Assembly (NCBI GenBank): GCA_016794485.1
Contig: JAEUHV010000517.1
Location: 1-34,576, forward strand
Direction: 5' to 3'
DNA from: Planctomycetota bacterium
GTDB lineage: Bacteria > Planctomycetota > UBA1135 > UBA2386
DNA: 34,576 nucleotides
A model generated the notes under the pieces. That model did not search any database, had not been told where the DNA came from, and saw only the letters and a list, made by a program, of their open reading frames with translations. Shown one piece after another: positions 1 through 8,699 of this stretch. Made by a program: the position numbers and the translations under genes. Each line of letters begins with the position of its first letter. Within the stretch, counting starts at the first letter, position 1.

Positions 1-36
1 GTTTCGCGTTGTCCGTGCCGCCCGGGCTTTTTACAG

Positions 37-411
37 ATGAACGGAATGCTAGCTGCCACCGACCAGTTGCCGCCCCTGGCCGTTCACCTGGGACTGGCCG
101 TCGCCATCCCGGCCGTGATCGCGCTGATCGCCGGCCGGTTGGCACCACGCAACCCCAGCGCCGCCAAGCTCCGCCCGTACGAATGCGGTGTGTCCGAGCA
201 AGGCGGGCCGGTGACCCGGATCCCGATCCGCTTCGCGCTGGTCGGAATGCTGTTCCTGGTGTTCGACGTCGAAGCCCTGTTCTTCTACCCGTGGGCCGTG
301 GTCGTGCGCGAACTCGGCACGCGCGGGCTCGGGATCATGTTCAGCTTCCTCGTCCTGCTCGTGGCCGGTTACGTCTACGCCCGCTCGCGCGGTGCTTTGG
401 AGTGGCGATGA
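37..411 (+). CDS. nuoA: NADH-quinone oxidoreductase subunit A
   Basis: This is a small membrane subunit of respiratory complex I, 124 residues long, which is the usual family length. It has three hydrophobic segments (about residues 13-33, 66-86 and 93-114). Family signatures are visible: YECGV at the end of the first loop and [14 protein letters not shown], which holds the conserved Asp and Glu near the quinone-site/membrane-arm junction. The ATG at 37 is the first good start; no clear ribosome binding site is visible in the 36 bases before it. Its stop codon overlaps the nuoB start in an ATGA, so the two are probably translationally coupled. It is the first nuo gene seen; what lies upstream is outside the window. 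Confidence 0.96.
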   Translation: MNGMLAATDQLPPLAVHLGLAVAIPAVIALIAGRLAPRNPSAAKLRPYECGVSEQGGPVTRIPIRFALVGMLFLVFDVEALFFYPWAVVVRELGTRGLGIMFSFLVLLVAGYVYARSRGALEWR

Positions 412-911
412 ACGCACACGGTTCGCACGGCATTCCCGGGTCGCGCGCCGCGGCCCACGAGAAGGACGGTTCGTCGGGTTGGCTGCTGTCGCGCGGCGCC
501 GACTGGAGCCGCGAGAACTCGCTGTGGCCGGCGACGTTCGGCCTCGCCTGCTGCGCCATCGAGATGATGGCGACCGCGGCCGGCCGCTTCGACCTCGCGC
601 GTTTCGGCAGCGAACTGTTCCGCGCCAGCCCGCGCCAGGCCGACCTGATGATCGTGTCGGGTCGCGTCGCGCTGAAGATGGCGCCGGTGCTGCGCGAGAT
701 CTACGACCAGATGCCGGAGCCGAAGTGGGTCATCGCGATGGGCGACTGCGCGTCCTGCGGCGGCATCTTCAACAACTACGCGATCGTGCAGGGCGTCGAT
801 CGCCTGGTGCCGGTCGACGTCTACATCCCGGGCTGCCCGCCGCGCCCGGAAGCGCTGATCGACGCGGTGCTGAAGCTGAAGGACCGCATCGCCAAGCGGA
901 GCAAGGCATGA
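408..911 (+). CDS. nuoB: NADH-quinone oxidoreductase subunit B
   Basis: This 167-residue peripheral-arm subunit carries the last iron-sulfur cluster (N2), which passes electrons to quinone. The cluster ligands are visible: the tandem Cys48-Cys49 in [10 protein letters not shown], Cys114 in MGDCASCGG and Cys143 in PGCPPRPE. The start at 408 is chosen because it overlaps the nuoA stop (ATGA) and gives the normal family N-terminus. The frame is open further upstream, but that part is only the shadow of nuoA. The nuoB stop overlaps the nuoC start by four bases. Nothing unusual is seen in this subunit. Confidence 0.97.
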   Translation: MNAHGSHGIPGSRAAAHEKDGSSGWLLSRGADWSRENSLWPATFGLACCAIEMMATAAGRFDLARFGSELFRASPRQADLMIVSGRVALKMAPVLREIYDQMPEPKWVIAMGDCASCGGIFNNYAIVQGVDRLVPVDVYIPGCPPRPEALIDAVLKLKDRIAKRSKA

Positions 912-1360
912 GCGACGCGACCTACTCCCTCGACCAGCTCGAGAAGGGCATCGGCCGCGACGGCATCGAAGGGCTGGTCGTCGACGCCGCGCGCTGGCGC
1001 GAGACCGCGGCGATGGTGCAGCGGTCCGGCTTCGTCCGCTTCCTCGACATCACCTGTGTCGACCATCCGAACGACGCGCAGCGGTTCGAAGTCGTGCTGC
1101 ACGTCTACTCGCCGCAGGGCAAGAAGTGGCTGCGGTTGCGCACGCGCACGCAAGGCCAGCTCGCAAGCCTGACGCCGGTCTTCGCCGCCGCCAACTGGTA
1201 CGAACGCGAAGTCTTCGACCTCTTCGGCGTGCGCTTCGACGGCCACCCGGACCTGACGCGCATCCTGCTGCCGGACGACTTCCCGTCGCATCCGCTGCGC
1301 CGCGACCACCCGCTCGGTGGCGAGCCGGTCGACTTCACCATCCTGCGGGAGGAGGCCTGA
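908..1360 (+). CDS. nuoC: NADH-quinone oxidoreductase subunit C
   Basis: This is a 150-residue hydrophilic complex I subunit (30-kDa family) that packs against NuoB and NuoD in the peripheral arm and carries no cofactor. The family signature is clear near residues 99-123: [13 protein letters not shown], then [14 protein letters not shown], then [11 protein letters not shown]. Its ATG lies in an ATGA overlap with the nuoB stop. It is a separate gene, not fused to NuoD as in E. coli. The stop is two bases before the nuoD start, whose ribosome binding site (GGGAGGAGG) lies inside the end of nuoC. Confidence 0.96.
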   Translation: MSDATYSLDQLEKGIGRDGIEGLVVDAARWRETAAMVQRSGFVRFLDITCVDHPNDAQRFEVVLHVYSPQGKKWLRLRTRTQGQLASLTPVFAAANWYEREVFDLFGVRFDGHPDLTRILLPDDFPSHPLRRDHPLGGEPVDFTILREEA

Positions 1361-1362
1361 CC

Positions 1363-2559
1363 ATGCAGGGCACCCGGGAACGCACCGCGGACGGCCGCGA
1401 GACGATGCGCATCAACATGGGACCGCAGCACCCGTCGACGCACGGCGTGCTGCGGCTCGAGCTCGAGATCGACGGCGAGATCGTCGTGTCGTGCCGGCCG
1501 ATCATCGGCTACCTGCACACGGGCATCGAGAAGACGATGGAGGCCCGCAACTGGTTCCACGCGATCACGATGACCGATCGCATGGACTACCTGAACCCGA
1601 TGGGCAACAACCTCGCGTATGCCCTCGCGGTCGAGAAGCTGTTCGATTGCCGCATTCCCGAACGCGCCGTCGTCGCGCGCGTGCTGCTCGCCGAACTGAC
1701 GCGGATCAACAGCCACCTGGTGTGGGTGGGCACCAACGCGATGGACATCGGCGCCCTGTCGGTGTTCCTCTACACCTTCCGCGAACGCGAGACGCTGCTC
1801 GACCTGTTCGAGGAGGCGTCGGGCGCGCGCATGATGACGTCGTTCATCCGGCCGGGCGGCCTGGCGATGGACTTCCCGGACGGCTGGATGCAGCGCTGCA
1901 AGCAGGTCGTCGACGGCCTGCCGGCGCGCATCGACGAATACGAGGGCCTGCTGACGCACAACCCGCTGTTCAAGGAGCGCATGATCGGCATCGGCAAGCT
2001 CGCCGCCGACGATGCGATGGCGCTCGGCGTGAGCGGTCCGCTGTTGCGCGCCAGCGGCGTGCCACAGGACTTGCGCAAGCTGCATCCGTACTGCGGCTAC
2101 GAGACCTACGACTTCCGCGTCTGCACCGCCACCGCGGGCGACTGCTACGCCCGCTACCAGGTGCGCATCGCCGAACTGCGCGAGAGCGTCAAGCTCTGCC
2201 AGCAGGCCCTGGCCCGCATGCCGGGCGGCCCGGTGCGCACCGACGACCGCAAGGTGATGCCGCCGCTCCGCGCGGAGTTCCAGCACTCGATGGAAGCGTT
2301 GATCCACCACTTCAAGCACTACACCGAAGGGCTGCGGCCGCCGGCCGGTGAGGCCTACGCGCCGGTCGAGTCGCCGCGCGGCGAACTCGGTTTCTACGTG
2401 CGCAGCGACGGCACCGGCAAGCCGGTGCGCATCCACTCGCGCGCGCCGTCGTTCGCCAACCTGCAGGCGCTGCCGCTGATGGCCAAGGGCATGCTGATCG
2501 CCGACCTGGTCGCGATCATCTCGACCGTCGACCCGGTGCTCGGCGAGGTGGACCGGTGA
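1363..2559 (+). CDS. nuoD: NADH-quinone oxidoreductase subunit D
   Basis: This 398-residue subunit (49-kDa family) forms the quinone-reducing pocket with NuoB. The quinone-site loop is seen as NMGPQHPSTHGVLR at residues 18-31, followed by GYLHTGIEKTMEAR and the MDYLNPMGNN stretch typical of the family. The ATG at 1363 is supported by GGGAGGAGG ending about seven bases upstream. An internal ATG at 1405 would still keep the motif but lacks such a site. The stop overlaps a GTG start of the next gene (GTGA at 2556-2559). Confidence 0.97.
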   Translation: MQGTRERTADGRETMRINMGPQHPSTHGVLRLELEIDGEIVVSCRPIIGYLHTGIEKTMEARNWFHAITMTDRMDYLNPMGNNLAYALAVEKLFDCRIPERAVVARVLLAELTRINSHLVWVGTNAMDIGALSVFLYTFRERETLLDLFEEASGARMMTSFIRPGGLAMDFPDGWMQRCKQVVDGLPARIDEYEGLLTHNPLFKERMIGIGKLAADDAMALGVSGPLLRASGVPQDLRKLHPYCGYETYDFRVCTATAGDCYARYQVRIAELRESVKLCQQALARMPGGPVRTDDRKVMPPLRAEFQHSMEALIHHFKHYTEGLRPPAGEAYAPVESPRGELGFYVRSDGTGKPVRIHSRAPSFANLQALPLMAKGMLIADLVAIISTVDPVLGEVDR

Positions 2560-4439
2560 GCGGCGCACACACGGTGGACCACGCGAACCGCCAGAAGGTC
2601 ACGCTGTCGGCCGCCTGCCGCAGCGCGATCCAGGCCGAAGTCGCCAAGTACCCGAAGCCCCGCACGGCGTTGCTGCCGTCGCTGAAGCTCGCGCAGAAGG
2701 AAGTCGGCTGGCTGCCGCCCGAAGTCGTGGCGCAGGTCGCCGACCTCGTCGGCGTCTCGCACGCGCAGGCGCAGGAGCTGACGACGTTCTACTCGATGCT
2801 GCACACCGAGCCGCACGGCCGGCTGCACGTCGAAGTGTGCACGCAGGTGCCGTGCGGATTCATGGGCGGCGATCGCCTGGTGCAGCAGCTCGAGCAGGGG
2901 CTCGGCATCGCCGAGGGCCAGACCACGCCGGACGGCGGCGTGTCGCTGCACAAGACCGTCGAGTGCATGGGCGCCTGCCATCGCGCGCCGATGTGCCGCG
3001 TCGGCGACCACTACGTCGAGAGCGTGCGCGAACCGGCCGACGTGCAGGCGCTGTGCGCGAGCCTGAAAGCGGGCAAGGTCCCGGCCACCGCCGGAACCCG
3101 CAACCACGACTTCCATCCGGCCCCAGCCCCGGCGAAGGTCGGCGCCTCGGCCAACTACACGCCGATCCTGCTGCGCCACCAGCCGCGCACGACCCAGGTG
3201 TCGCTCGCCGAGTACCGCGCCGGCGGCGGTTACCAGGCGCTGGAGAAGGCGCTGCGGTCGATGACGCCCGACGCGGTCACCAACGTCGTCAAAGACGCCA
3301 ACCTGCGCGGCCGCGGCGGTGCGGCGTTCTCGGCCGGCATGAAGTGGAGCTTCGTGCCGAAGGTCCCGGGCCCGAAGTACCTCGTCGTCAACGCCGACGA
3401 GTCCGAGCCCGGCACGTTCAAGGACCGCGAGCTGATGGAGGTCGAGTCGCACATGCTGGTCGAGGGCATGGCGATCGCCAGCTTCGCGATCGGCTGCAAC
3501 GAGGCGTTCCTCTACCTGCGCGGCGAGTACGTCGAAGCCGGCGAACGCATGCGCGCCGCGGTCGCCGAAGCCAAGGCCGCCGGCCTGCTCGGCAAGGGCG
3601 TGCTCGGCACGAACTTCGACCTCGAGATCCACGTGTTCCTCGGGGCCGGTGCCTACATCTGCGGCGAGGAGACGGCGCTGCTCGAATCGCTCGAAGGCCG
3701 GCGGCCGATGCCGCGTTCGCGCCCGCCGTTCCCGGCGGTGGCGGGCCTCTACCAGCGGCCGACCGTCGTCAACAACGTCGAGACCATCGTCAACGTGCCG
3801 CACATCGTGCAGAACGGCGCCGACTGGTACAAGGCGATCGGACCGAACCCGAAGAGTGCCGGCCCGAAGATCTACTGCCTGTCGGGTGCCGTGAACCGGC
3901 CCGGCAACTACGAGCTGCCGCTCGGCGCCACGACGTTCCGCGAGCTGATCGAGAACCAGGGCGGCGGCGTGCGCGGCGGCCGCAAGATCAAGGGCGTGCT
4001 GCCCGCGGGCATCTCGGCGCCGATCGTGCCGGCCGACAAGCTCGACGCGAAGCTGGACTACGAAGGCGTGCAGGCCGCGGGTTCGATGCTCGGTTCGGCG
4101 TCGCTTATCGTGATTCCCGACGACGTCGACATCGTGCGCGCGGCGACCCGCATGGTGGAGTTCTTCCGCCACGAGTCGTGTGGCAAGTGCACGCCGTGCC
4201 GCGAAGGCGTGGCCTGGCTGCACAAGGTGCTGCAGCGCATCGAGGGCGGCCAGGGCAAGACCGAGGACATCGACTTCCTCCTGTCGCTGTCCGACCGCAT
4301 CGCCGGCAAGGTGCTGTGCGCGCTCGGCGATTTCGCGACGAGTCCGGTGAAGGCGACCATCGCCCACTTCCGCAGCGAGTTCATTGCGGCCATCACGGGT
4401 GGCCGTGGAGCCAGCGACGACTGGAGCAAGCGTTCATGA
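2556..4439 (+). CDS. nuoEF: Fused NADH-quinone oxidoreductase subunits E and F
   Basis: One 627-residue protein holds two complex I subunits that are normally separate. Residues about 15-172 are NuoE (24-kDa, thioredoxin-like), with the N1a 2Fe-2S ligands Cys95, Cys100, Cys137 and Cys141. A Pro/Ala-rich linker (about 175-205) leads into NuoF (51-kDa). This part shows the FMN/NADH-binding Gly-rich stretch RGRGGAAFSAGMKW (251-264), NADESEPGTFKDRE (279-292), GAYICGEETALLESLEG (365-381) and the N3 4Fe-4S ligands Cys542, Cys545, Cys548 and Cys588. It is the NADH-oxidising end of complex I. The start is a GTG overlapping the nuoD stop; no internal stop or frameshift separates the two halves, so this is a true in-frame fusion in the sequence given. 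Confidence 0.96.
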   Translation: MSGAHTVDHANRQKVTLSAACRSAIQAEVAKYPKPRTALLPSLKLAQKEVGWLPPEVVAQVADLVGVSHAQAQELTTFYSMLHTEPHGRLHVEVCTQVPCGFMGGDRLVQQLEQGLGIAEGQTTPDGGVSLHKTVECMGACHRAPMCRVGDHYVESVREPADVQALCASLKAGKVPATAGTRNHDFHPAPAPAKVGASANYTPILLRHQPRTTQVSLAEYRAGGGYQALEKALRSMTPDAVTNVVKDANLRGRGGAAFSAGMKWSFVPKVPGPKYLVVNADESEPGTFKDRELMEVESHMLVEGMAIASFAIGCNEAFLYLRGEYVEAGERMRAAVAEAKAAGLLGKGVLGTNFDLEIHVFLGAGAYICGEETALLESLEGRRPMPRSRPPFPAVAGLYQRPTVVNNVETIVNVPHIVQNGADWYKAIGPNPKSAGPKIYCLSGAVNRPGNYELPLGATTFRELIENQGGGVRGGRKIKGVLPAGISAPIVPADKLDAKLDYEGVQAAGSMLGSASLIVIPDDVDIVRAATRMVEFFRHESCGKCTPCREGVAWLHKVLQRIEGGQGKTEDIDFLLSLSDRIAGKVLCALGDFATSPVKATIAHFRSEFIAAITGGRGASDDWSKRS

Positions 4440-6274
4440 GCGATCTGGTCGAACTGACGATCGACGGCAAGAAGGTGTCGGTGCCGAAGGGAACGCTGCT
4501 CGTCGAAGCGGCGAAGACCGTGGGCATCGAGATCCCGGTCTTCTGCTACCACGAGAAGCTGAAGCCGGTCGGCGCCTGCCGCATGTGCCTCGTCGAAATC
4601 GAGAAGATGCCGCGCCTGCAGACCGCGTGCACGACGCCGGTCGGGCCGGGCATGGTCGTCAACACGAAGACGAAGGGTGCGGTCGACGGCCAGCAGTCGG
4701 TGCTCGAACTGCTGCTCGCCAACCACCCGCTCGACTGCCCGATCTGCGACAAGGGCGGCGAGTGCCCGCTGCAGGACAACTCCTTCAAGTCCGGCGGCAC
4801 CACGTCGCGGCTGGCAGAGCCCAAGCGCGCCAAGGAGAAGGCGCTGCCGCTGTCGGACACGATCGTGCTCGACCGCGAGCGCTGCATCCTGTGCTACCGC
4901 TGCACGCGCTTCCAGGAGGAGATTCCCGGCGATTCGGCGATCGTGCCGCTCGAACGCGGCGGCGAGAGCGTCATCGGCACGCTGACCGGCGAGTCGTTCG
5001 ATTCGCCATTCTCCGGCAACACGGTCGAACTGTGCCCGGTCGGCGCGCTCACGTCGCGCCAGTACCGTTTCCGCTCGCGGCCCTGGGACCTGCAGCACGT
5101 GCCGTCGGTGTGCAGCGGCTGCAGCGTCGGCTGCAACGTCCGCCTCGACGTGCGCGACGCGACGATCCTGCGCGTGCTGGCGCGCGAGAACAAGGCGATC
5201 GACGACGGCTGGCTGTGCGACACCGGTCGTTACCAGTCGCTGCCGCCGGCGATCACCGCCGCGCATGCCGGGCCCGAAGGCAAGAACCGCCGGGTGCGCT
5301 CGCCGATGGTGCGCGTGAACGGCACGCTGCAGAAGGCCACGTTCGCCGACGCCATCGCGCGCGCGGCCGCGTTGCTGCGTTCCGGCAAGAGTGCGATCGC
5401 GCTGTCGGCCCGGTTGACCGACGAGGCCTGCCAGGTCGCCGGCGCCGCCTTGCGCGGCGCGTTCCCGAACACGGCGATCGGCTTCATCGAGCCGGTCGTG
5501 TCGCCGTGGCCGGTGCAGGGCCGCATCCAGAACCTGGCGAAGGTCAAACGCATCGTCGACCTCGGTTGCGATCCGTGGCACACGCTGCCGATCCTGGCCC
5601 TGTGGCTGCGCAAGGCGACCACCGCCGGCGCCCCGCTCGTCGTGGTCGGGCCGGACAACGGTCTGTGGCGCGACAGCAAGCACTGGCTGAAGGTCGGGAA
5701 CGACGGCCTCGTCGCCGCTGCCGAAGCGCTCGCTGCGGCGCTGGCCGGCAAGCCGGCCACGCCGGAGGCGACCGCTGCCGCCGCCGCCCTGAAGGGCGAC
5801 GGCCCGGCCGCGGTGCTGCTCGGGGCGCCGTTCGCCGGCAACGCCAGGCTGCGCGCCGCCGCCGACGCGATCGCGCAGGCCCTCGGCGTCACTGCCGAGA
5901 CCGGTTTCCGCGGCGCGCCGCTGCGCGCGTTCAACGCGCGAGGCGCCGCCAACCACGCGCCCGAACTGGCGCGCACCGACGTGCTCGCCGGCAGCCCGCA
6001 GGTGGTGTGCTCGATCGGCTGCGACGCGCCGGTGGTCGTGCCGGGCGGCAAGGCGATCGTCGTCACCAGCGGGGCCGTTCCGGACTCCGCCGAGGTCGAA
6101 GTGGTGCTGCCGCTGGCGCACCCGTACGAGACCACTGGCCACGTCACCAACCTCGACGGCCAGCGCCAGGCGCTGCAGGCCGCCGGGCAACGGCCCGCCG
6201 ACGTGCGCATGGACCACGAACTGCTGCAGGCGCTGGCCAACGCCGCGGCCGTGCCCGCCGGAGGCCGCGCGTGA
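4436..6274 (+). CDS. nuoG: NADH-quinone oxidoreductase subunit G (short form)
   Basis: This 612-residue subunit (75-kDa family) carries electrons from NuoF towards NuoI. Ligands are visible for the N1b 2Fe-2S cluster (Cys37, 48, 51, 65), for N5 with its His ligand (His97, Cys101, 104, 110), for N4 (Cys150, 153, 156, 200) and for the extra N7-type cluster (Cys226, 229, 233, 261). The molybdopterin-oxidoreductase-like C-terminal part is reduced: the protein is much shorter than E. coli NuoG (about 908) or Thermus Nqo3 (about 783). The last 350 residues are Ala/Val-rich and weakly conserved. It is joined to its neighbours by ATGA (upstream) and GTGA (downstream) overlaps. Confidence 0.95.
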   Translation: MSDLVELTIDGKKVSVPKGTLLVEAAKTVGIEIPVFCYHEKLKPVGACRMCLVEIEKMPRLQTACTTPVGPGMVVNTKTKGAVDGQQSVLELLLANHPLDCPICDKGGECPLQDNSFKSGGTTSRLAEPKRAKEKALPLSDTIVLDRERCILCYRCTRFQEEIPGDSAIVPLERGGESVIGTLTGESFDSPFSGNTVELCPVGALTSRQYRFRSRPWDLQHVPSVCSGCSVGCNVRLDVRDATILRVLARENKAIDDGWLCDTGRYQSLPPAITAAHAGPEGKNRRVRSPMVRVNGTLQKATFADAIARAAALLRSGKSAIALSARLTDEACQVAGAALRGAFPNTAIGFIEPVVSPWPVQGRIQNLAKVKRIVDLGCDPWHTLPILALWLRKATTAGAPLVVVGPDNGLWRDSKHWLKVGNDGLVAAAEALAAALAGKPATPEATAAAAALKGDGPAAVLLGAPFAGNARLRAAADAIAQALGVTAETGFRGAPLRAFNARGAANHAPELARTDVLAGSPQVVCSIGCDAPVVVPGGKAIVVTSGAVPDSAEVEVVLPLAHPYETTGHVTNLDGQRQALQAAGQRPADVRMDHELLQALANAAAVPAGGRA

Positions 6275-7257
6275 ACGACCTGCTGATCAACCTGGCGCGG
6301 TCGCTGGTGCTGGTCGCGATCGTGATGACGGCGATGCCGTACACGACCTGGTTCGAACGGCGCGTGATGTCGTGGATGCAGTGCCGCGTCGGTCCCAACC
6401 GCGTCGGCATCTTCGGCCTGCTGCAGCCGCTCGCCGACGGGCTCAAGCTGCTGTTCAAGGAGGACATCACGCCGGCGAAGGCCGAACGCGTGTTGTTCTG
6501 GTTCGCGCCGACGATCGCGCTGTTCGCGGCGCTGGCGGCGGCCGCGGTGCTGCCGTTCGGCCCGACCGTGCACATCGCCGGTGCCGACGTGCCGATGGTC
6601 GTCGCCGACATGCCGGTCGGCCTGCTCTACCTGCTCGGCATGAGCTCGCTCGGCGTCTACGCGCTGGTGTTCGGCGGCTGGTCGTCGGGCTCGAAGTACT
6701 CGCTGCTCGGCGCGCTGCGCGCCGCGGCGCAGGTCGTCAGCTACGAACTCATCCTCGGCCTCGCGCTGGTCGGCGTGGTGCTGGTGCACGGCAGCCTGTC
6801 GCTCGGCGACATCGTCGCGTCGCAGCAGAAGATGGGTTTCTGGACGATCCTGCTGCAGCCGGTCGGCTTCGTGCTCTACCTGCTCGCCGCGTGCGCCGAG
6901 ACCAACCGTGCGCCGTTCGACCTGCCGGAGGCCGAGACCGAACTCGTGGCCGGGTACCACACCGAGTACACCGGCATGCGGTTCGCCCTCTACTTCATCG
7001 CCGAGTACATCAACATGTTCACTGTCAGTGCCCTGGCAGCGACGTTGTTCCTCGGCGGCTGGTCGGGACCGTTCTGGCCGGGGCCGCACTGGCTCCTGCT
7101 CAAGGTCGGCCTGTTCCTGTTCCTGTTCGTGTGGATCCGGGCGACCCTGCCGCGCCTTCGCTACGACCAGCTCATGCGGCTGTCGTGGTCGACGCTGCTG
7201 CCGTTGGGCCTGCTCAACATCGTGATCACGGCCGTGGCCGTGGTCGCCCTGCAGTGA
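6271..7257 (+). CDS. nuoH: NADH-quinone oxidoreductase subunit H
   Basis: This 328-residue membrane subunit forms the quinone entry channel and links the peripheral and membrane arms. About eight membrane segments are visible. Conserved loops are intact: WFERRVMSWMQCRVGPNRVG (27-46), GLLQPLADGLKLLFKED (49-65), SYELILGLALVG (157-168) and AETNRAPFDLPEAETELVAG (209-228), followed by HTEYTGMRFA. The start is a GTG in a GTGA overlap with the nuoG stop. Unlike NuoL and NuoN of this operon, no key charged residue is seen to be lost here. Confidence 0.97.
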   Translation: MNDLLINLARSLVLVAIVMTAMPYTTWFERRVMSWMQCRVGPNRVGIFGLLQPLADGLKLLFKEDITPAKAERVLFWFAPTIALFAALAAAAVLPFGPTVHIAGADVPMVVADMPVGLLYLLGMSSLGVYALVFGGWSSGSKYSLLGALRAAAQVVSYELILGLALVGVVLVHGSLSLGDIVASQQKMGFWTILLQPVGFVLYLLAACAETNRAPFDLPEAETELVAGYHTEYTGMRFALYFIAEYINMFTVSALAATLFLGGWSGPFWPGPHWLLLKVGLFLFLFVWIRATLPRLRYDQLMRLSWSTLLPLGLLNIVITAVAVVALQ

Positions 7258-7261
7258 CGCC

Positions 7262-7849
7262 ATGTTCGAAGAACTGAAAGCCCTGGCCCGCGGCATGTGG
7301 ACGACGTTCCGCCATCTGGGACGTGCGAAGAACACCGTCATGTATCCGGAGCAGAAGCGTCCGGTCAGTGAACGGTTCCGCGGCCGGCACAAGCTCTACA
7401 AGTACGAGAACGGCCTCGAACGCTGCATCGGCTGCCACCTGTGCGCGGCCGCGTGCCCGTCGCAGGCGATCTACGTCGGCGCCGCCGAGAACGACCCGAA
7501 GAACCCGGTCTCGTTCGGCGAGCGCTACGCGCAGCACTTCGAGATCAACATGCTGCGCTGCATCTTCTGCGGCTTCTGCGAGGAAGCGTGCCCGGTCGAA
7601 GCCATCCGGCTCGGCCCGGAGTACGAGCTCGCCGACCACACGCGCGAGAGCCTCGTCTACACGAAGCCGATGCTGCTCGAACCGGAGAAGTTCGCGCCGA
7701 AACGCCAGTTCCACGCCGACGTCGACGCCCACCGCGGGCGTGTCGGCGGGATGCCGGCGGGCGAGAAGTCGGTGGCCGGCGCACCCGACGGCCATCGTGA
7801 CACCCCGACGGGCGCGCGACCCTCTGCACGCAAGGACATCGGCGGATGA
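7262..7849 (+). CDS. nuoI: NADH-quinone oxidoreductase subunit I
   Basis: This 195-residue ferredoxin-like subunit holds the N6a and N6b 4Fe-4S clusters that carry electrons to NuoB. Both CxxCxxCxxxCP motifs are present: Cys55/58/61/65 (CIGCHLCAAACP) and Cys100/103/106/110 (CIFCGFCEEACP). After residue 150 there is a hydrophilic, Gly/Ala/Arg-rich tail of about 45 residues without clear family similarity, probably an extension. The gene begins four bases after nuoH and its stop overlaps the nuoJ start (ATGA). Confidence 0.96.
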   Translation: MFEELKALARGMWTTFRHLGRAKNTVMYPEQKRPVSERFRGRHKLYKYENGLERCIGCHLCAAACPSQAIYVGAAENDPKNPVSFGERYAQHFEINMLRCIFCGFCEEACPVEAIRLGPEYELADHTRESLVYTKPMLLEPEKFAPKRQFHADVDAHRGRVGGMPAGEKSVAGAPDGHRDTPTGARPSARKDIGG

Positions 7850-8373
7850 CGGATCGCATGGTCCCCCTGGCGATCGCGTGTGCGATCGCGTTGTTCTCGG
7901 CGCTCGGCCTCGTGCTGGCGCGCCGCATCGTGCACTGCGCCTGCCTGCTGCTGGTGCACAGCCTCGCGATCGCCGCCTGCTACCTGCTGCTCGCCGCCGA
8001 CTTCGCGGCGATGGGGCAGGTGATCGTCTACTCGGGCGCGATCGTCGTGTTGTTCCTGTTCGTCGTGCTGCTGCTGCCGCAGGACGGTGTGGAACCGAAG
8101 GCGCGTCCCGGACGACTCGCGATCGCTCTCGCCGGTGGCGGCGTGGTCGGCGCGGTGTTGCTGTCGGGGGCCACGGCGGTCGCCGCCGCCAGCGCGCCGG
8201 CAGCACCGGCGACGGTGGATTTCGAGATCAAGGGCATCGCGCGCTCCCTGTTCGGGCCGCAGCTGGTGCCGTTCGAACTGACCGCGATCCTGCTGCTGGT
8301 CGCGATCGTCGGTGGCGTCACCTTGTGGCAGCGCCACACCACGACGCGCAGCGACGCGGAGGGACGTCGATGA
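7846..8373 (+). CDS. nuoJ: NADH-quinone oxidoreductase subunit J
   Basis: This 175-residue membrane subunit has about five hydrophobic segments. The family core is visible: RRIVHCACLLLVHSLAIAAC, then MGQVIVYSGAIVVLFLFVVL, the TM3 region whose pi-bulge takes part in coupling in known complex I structures. A final membrane helix (VPFELTAILLLVAIVGGVTL) matches the family C-terminus. It overlaps nuoI upstream and nuoK downstream by four bases each, typical of this operon. Confidence 0.94.
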   Translation: MTDRMVPLAIACAIALFSALGLVLARRIVHCACLLLVHSLAIAACYLLLAADFAAMGQVIVYSGAIVVLFLFVVLLLPQDGVEPKARPGRLAIALAGGGVVGAVLLSGATAVAAASAPAAPATVDFEIKGIARSLFGPQLVPFELTAILLLVAIVGGVTLWQRHTTTRSDAEGRR

Positions 8374-8699
8374 TCGCACTCGCTGCTTCGCTCGTGTCGA
8401 CGCCCGAAGTGCTCGTGCTCGCCACCAGCGCCCTGCTGTTCACGGTCGGTGTCGTCGGCTTGCTGCTGCGGCGCAGCCCGATCGCGCTGTTGATGTCGAT
8501 CGAGATCCTGCTGAACGCCGGCAACCTGCTGCTCGTGCTCGGCGCCCGCGTGCGCAACCAGATCGACGGCCAGACCGCGGCGCTGCTGGTGCTGGTGCTC
8601 GGCGCCGCCGAAGCGGTGGTCGGGCTGGCGCTGGCCCTCGCGTTCTTCCGGCCGCGGCCGGATGCGGACATCGACTCGCCCGGTGAGGTGCAGGGATGA
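8370..8699 (+). CDS. nuoK: NADH-quinone oxidoreductase subunit K
   Basis: This 109-residue, three-helix membrane subunit related to MrpC contains both buried glutamates needed for proton transfer in the family: Glu45 in SIEILLNA and Glu81 in AAEAVVGLALAL. The start in the ATGA overlap with nuoJ gives the usual length; the frame is open further upstream, but only as a shadow of nuoI and nuoJ. The stop overlaps the nuoL start. Because NuoK is intact while NuoL and NuoN have lost key charges, changes in this operon seem confined to the antiporter-like subunits. Confidence 0.95.
   Translation: MIALAASLVSTPEVLVLATSALLFTVGVVGLLLRRSPIALLMSIEILLNAGNLLLVLGARVRNQIDGQTAALLVLVLGAAEAVVGLALALAFFRPRPDADIDSPGEVQG

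Noticed and set aside
4058-6217. Long minus-strand reading frames across the nuo operon
   Set aside because: They are Arg/His/Ala-rich antisense shadows caused by high GC; the + strand encodes well-known complex I subunits.
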